Below are positions 6,830 to 6,992 of a stretch of 6,992 bases of DNA, one piece after another. The notes below the pieces were generated by a model. It saw nothing but the letters and a program-made list of their open reading frames with translations, was not told where the DNA came from and searched no databases. Source of the stretch: Planctomycetia bacterium (GTDB lineage Bacteria; Planctomycetota; Phycisphaerae; Phycisphaerales; SM1A02). The first letter of the stretch is position 1. Every line of letters begins with the position of its first letter. The stretch is from NCBI GenBank assembly GCA_005799475.1, contig SYGQ01000003.1, positions 1-6,992 on the forward strand, given 5' to 3'. A program made the position numbers and the translations under genes.

Positions 6830-6992
6830 CCGCGCCGCGACCAACTCCAGGCGCCGTGCCACACGAACCACTCGCTGCCGAAGTGCGCGCGCGCTTCCTT
6901 GGCCACCTCGGCGCGACCATCTGGCTGACGGGACTTCCCGCATCAGGGAAGACCACGATCGCGCTCGCGCTCGAACGAGCGCTTCTCTCGCA
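6826..6992 (+). CDS. cysC: Adenylylsulfate kinase CysC, 3' partial
   Basis: The first 55 residues are in the window. After about 28 N-terminal residues comes GATIWLTGLPASGKTTIALALERAL, which matches the beginning of APS kinases; the P-loop is GLPASGKT (36-43). The enzyme phosphorylates APS with ATP to give PAPS, used for sulfate reduction or sulfonation. ATG 6826 overlaps the permease TGA (ATGA), implying co-transcription and coupled translation. Its P-loop context is closer to the canonical kinase (W-L-T-G-L) than that of the CysC-like domain fused to CysN (LLYGAPGSGKTG), and that fused domain is shortened, so this gene is probably the active kinase. Lid and APS-binding residues lie beyond the window and cannot be checked. 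Other P-loop kinases are possible, but sequence and context both favour CysC. Confidence 0.87.
   Translation, partial: MTAPRPTPGAVPHEPLAAEVRARFLGHLGATIWLTGLPASGKTTIALALERALLS

Overview
The window looks like chromosomal DNA of a GC-rich planctomycete, most likely from the Phycisphaerae. The main clue is the C-terminal module of the second gene: a Cys-Pro-Gly-Asp-Leu-Asn start, two EF-hand-like calcium loops and Trp-Gly endings. This dockerin-like tail is typical of exported proteins in that class. Strong Shine-Dalgarno sites are mostly absent, which also fits. The taxonomic call is an inference from these features, not a database result.

Layout. Positions 1-258 (+) hold the end of a gene with one dockerin-like calcium loop. 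Positions 311-2259 (+) encode an exported beta-propeller protein: a signal peptide, 14 compact RCC1/BLIP-II-like repeats and a dockerin-like tail. Its reading frame is broken once, at a run of seven G (641-647); one extra G restores the repeat pattern exactly. A 25-base gap separates it from a convergent block on the minus strand: cysD (4992-4093) followed by a cysN-cysC fusion (4093-2285), which overlap by one base. A 46-base divergent gap (4993-5038) separates cysD from a plus-strand pair: an SLC13-type permease with two TrkA-C domains (5039-6829), then a stand-alone adenylylsulfate kinase cysC starting at 6826, overlapping as ATGA and cut off by the window end.

How the genes work together. 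The right two thirds form a compact sulfate uptake and activation module. The permease probably imports sulfate, CysD/CysN make adenylylsulfate (APS), and CysC phosphorylates it to PAPS. The CysC domain fused to CysN lacks the usual lid and APS-binding stretch, so the separate CysC is probably the working APS kinase.

Points for a second look. The CysC half of the fusion is truncated. Two conserved sites are unusual: the CysN G3 motif has Pro in place of the catalytic His, and the CysD motif after His-Val-Asp reads Pro-Pro. These two changes and the frameshift all sit in G-rich runs of the plus strand, so consensus errors must be ruled out before any biological reading. The propeller protein has 14 repeats, enough for two seven-bladed propellers, with a cysteine at the same position in 11 of them. 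I found no RNA genes, CRISPR array, insertion sequence or defence system.
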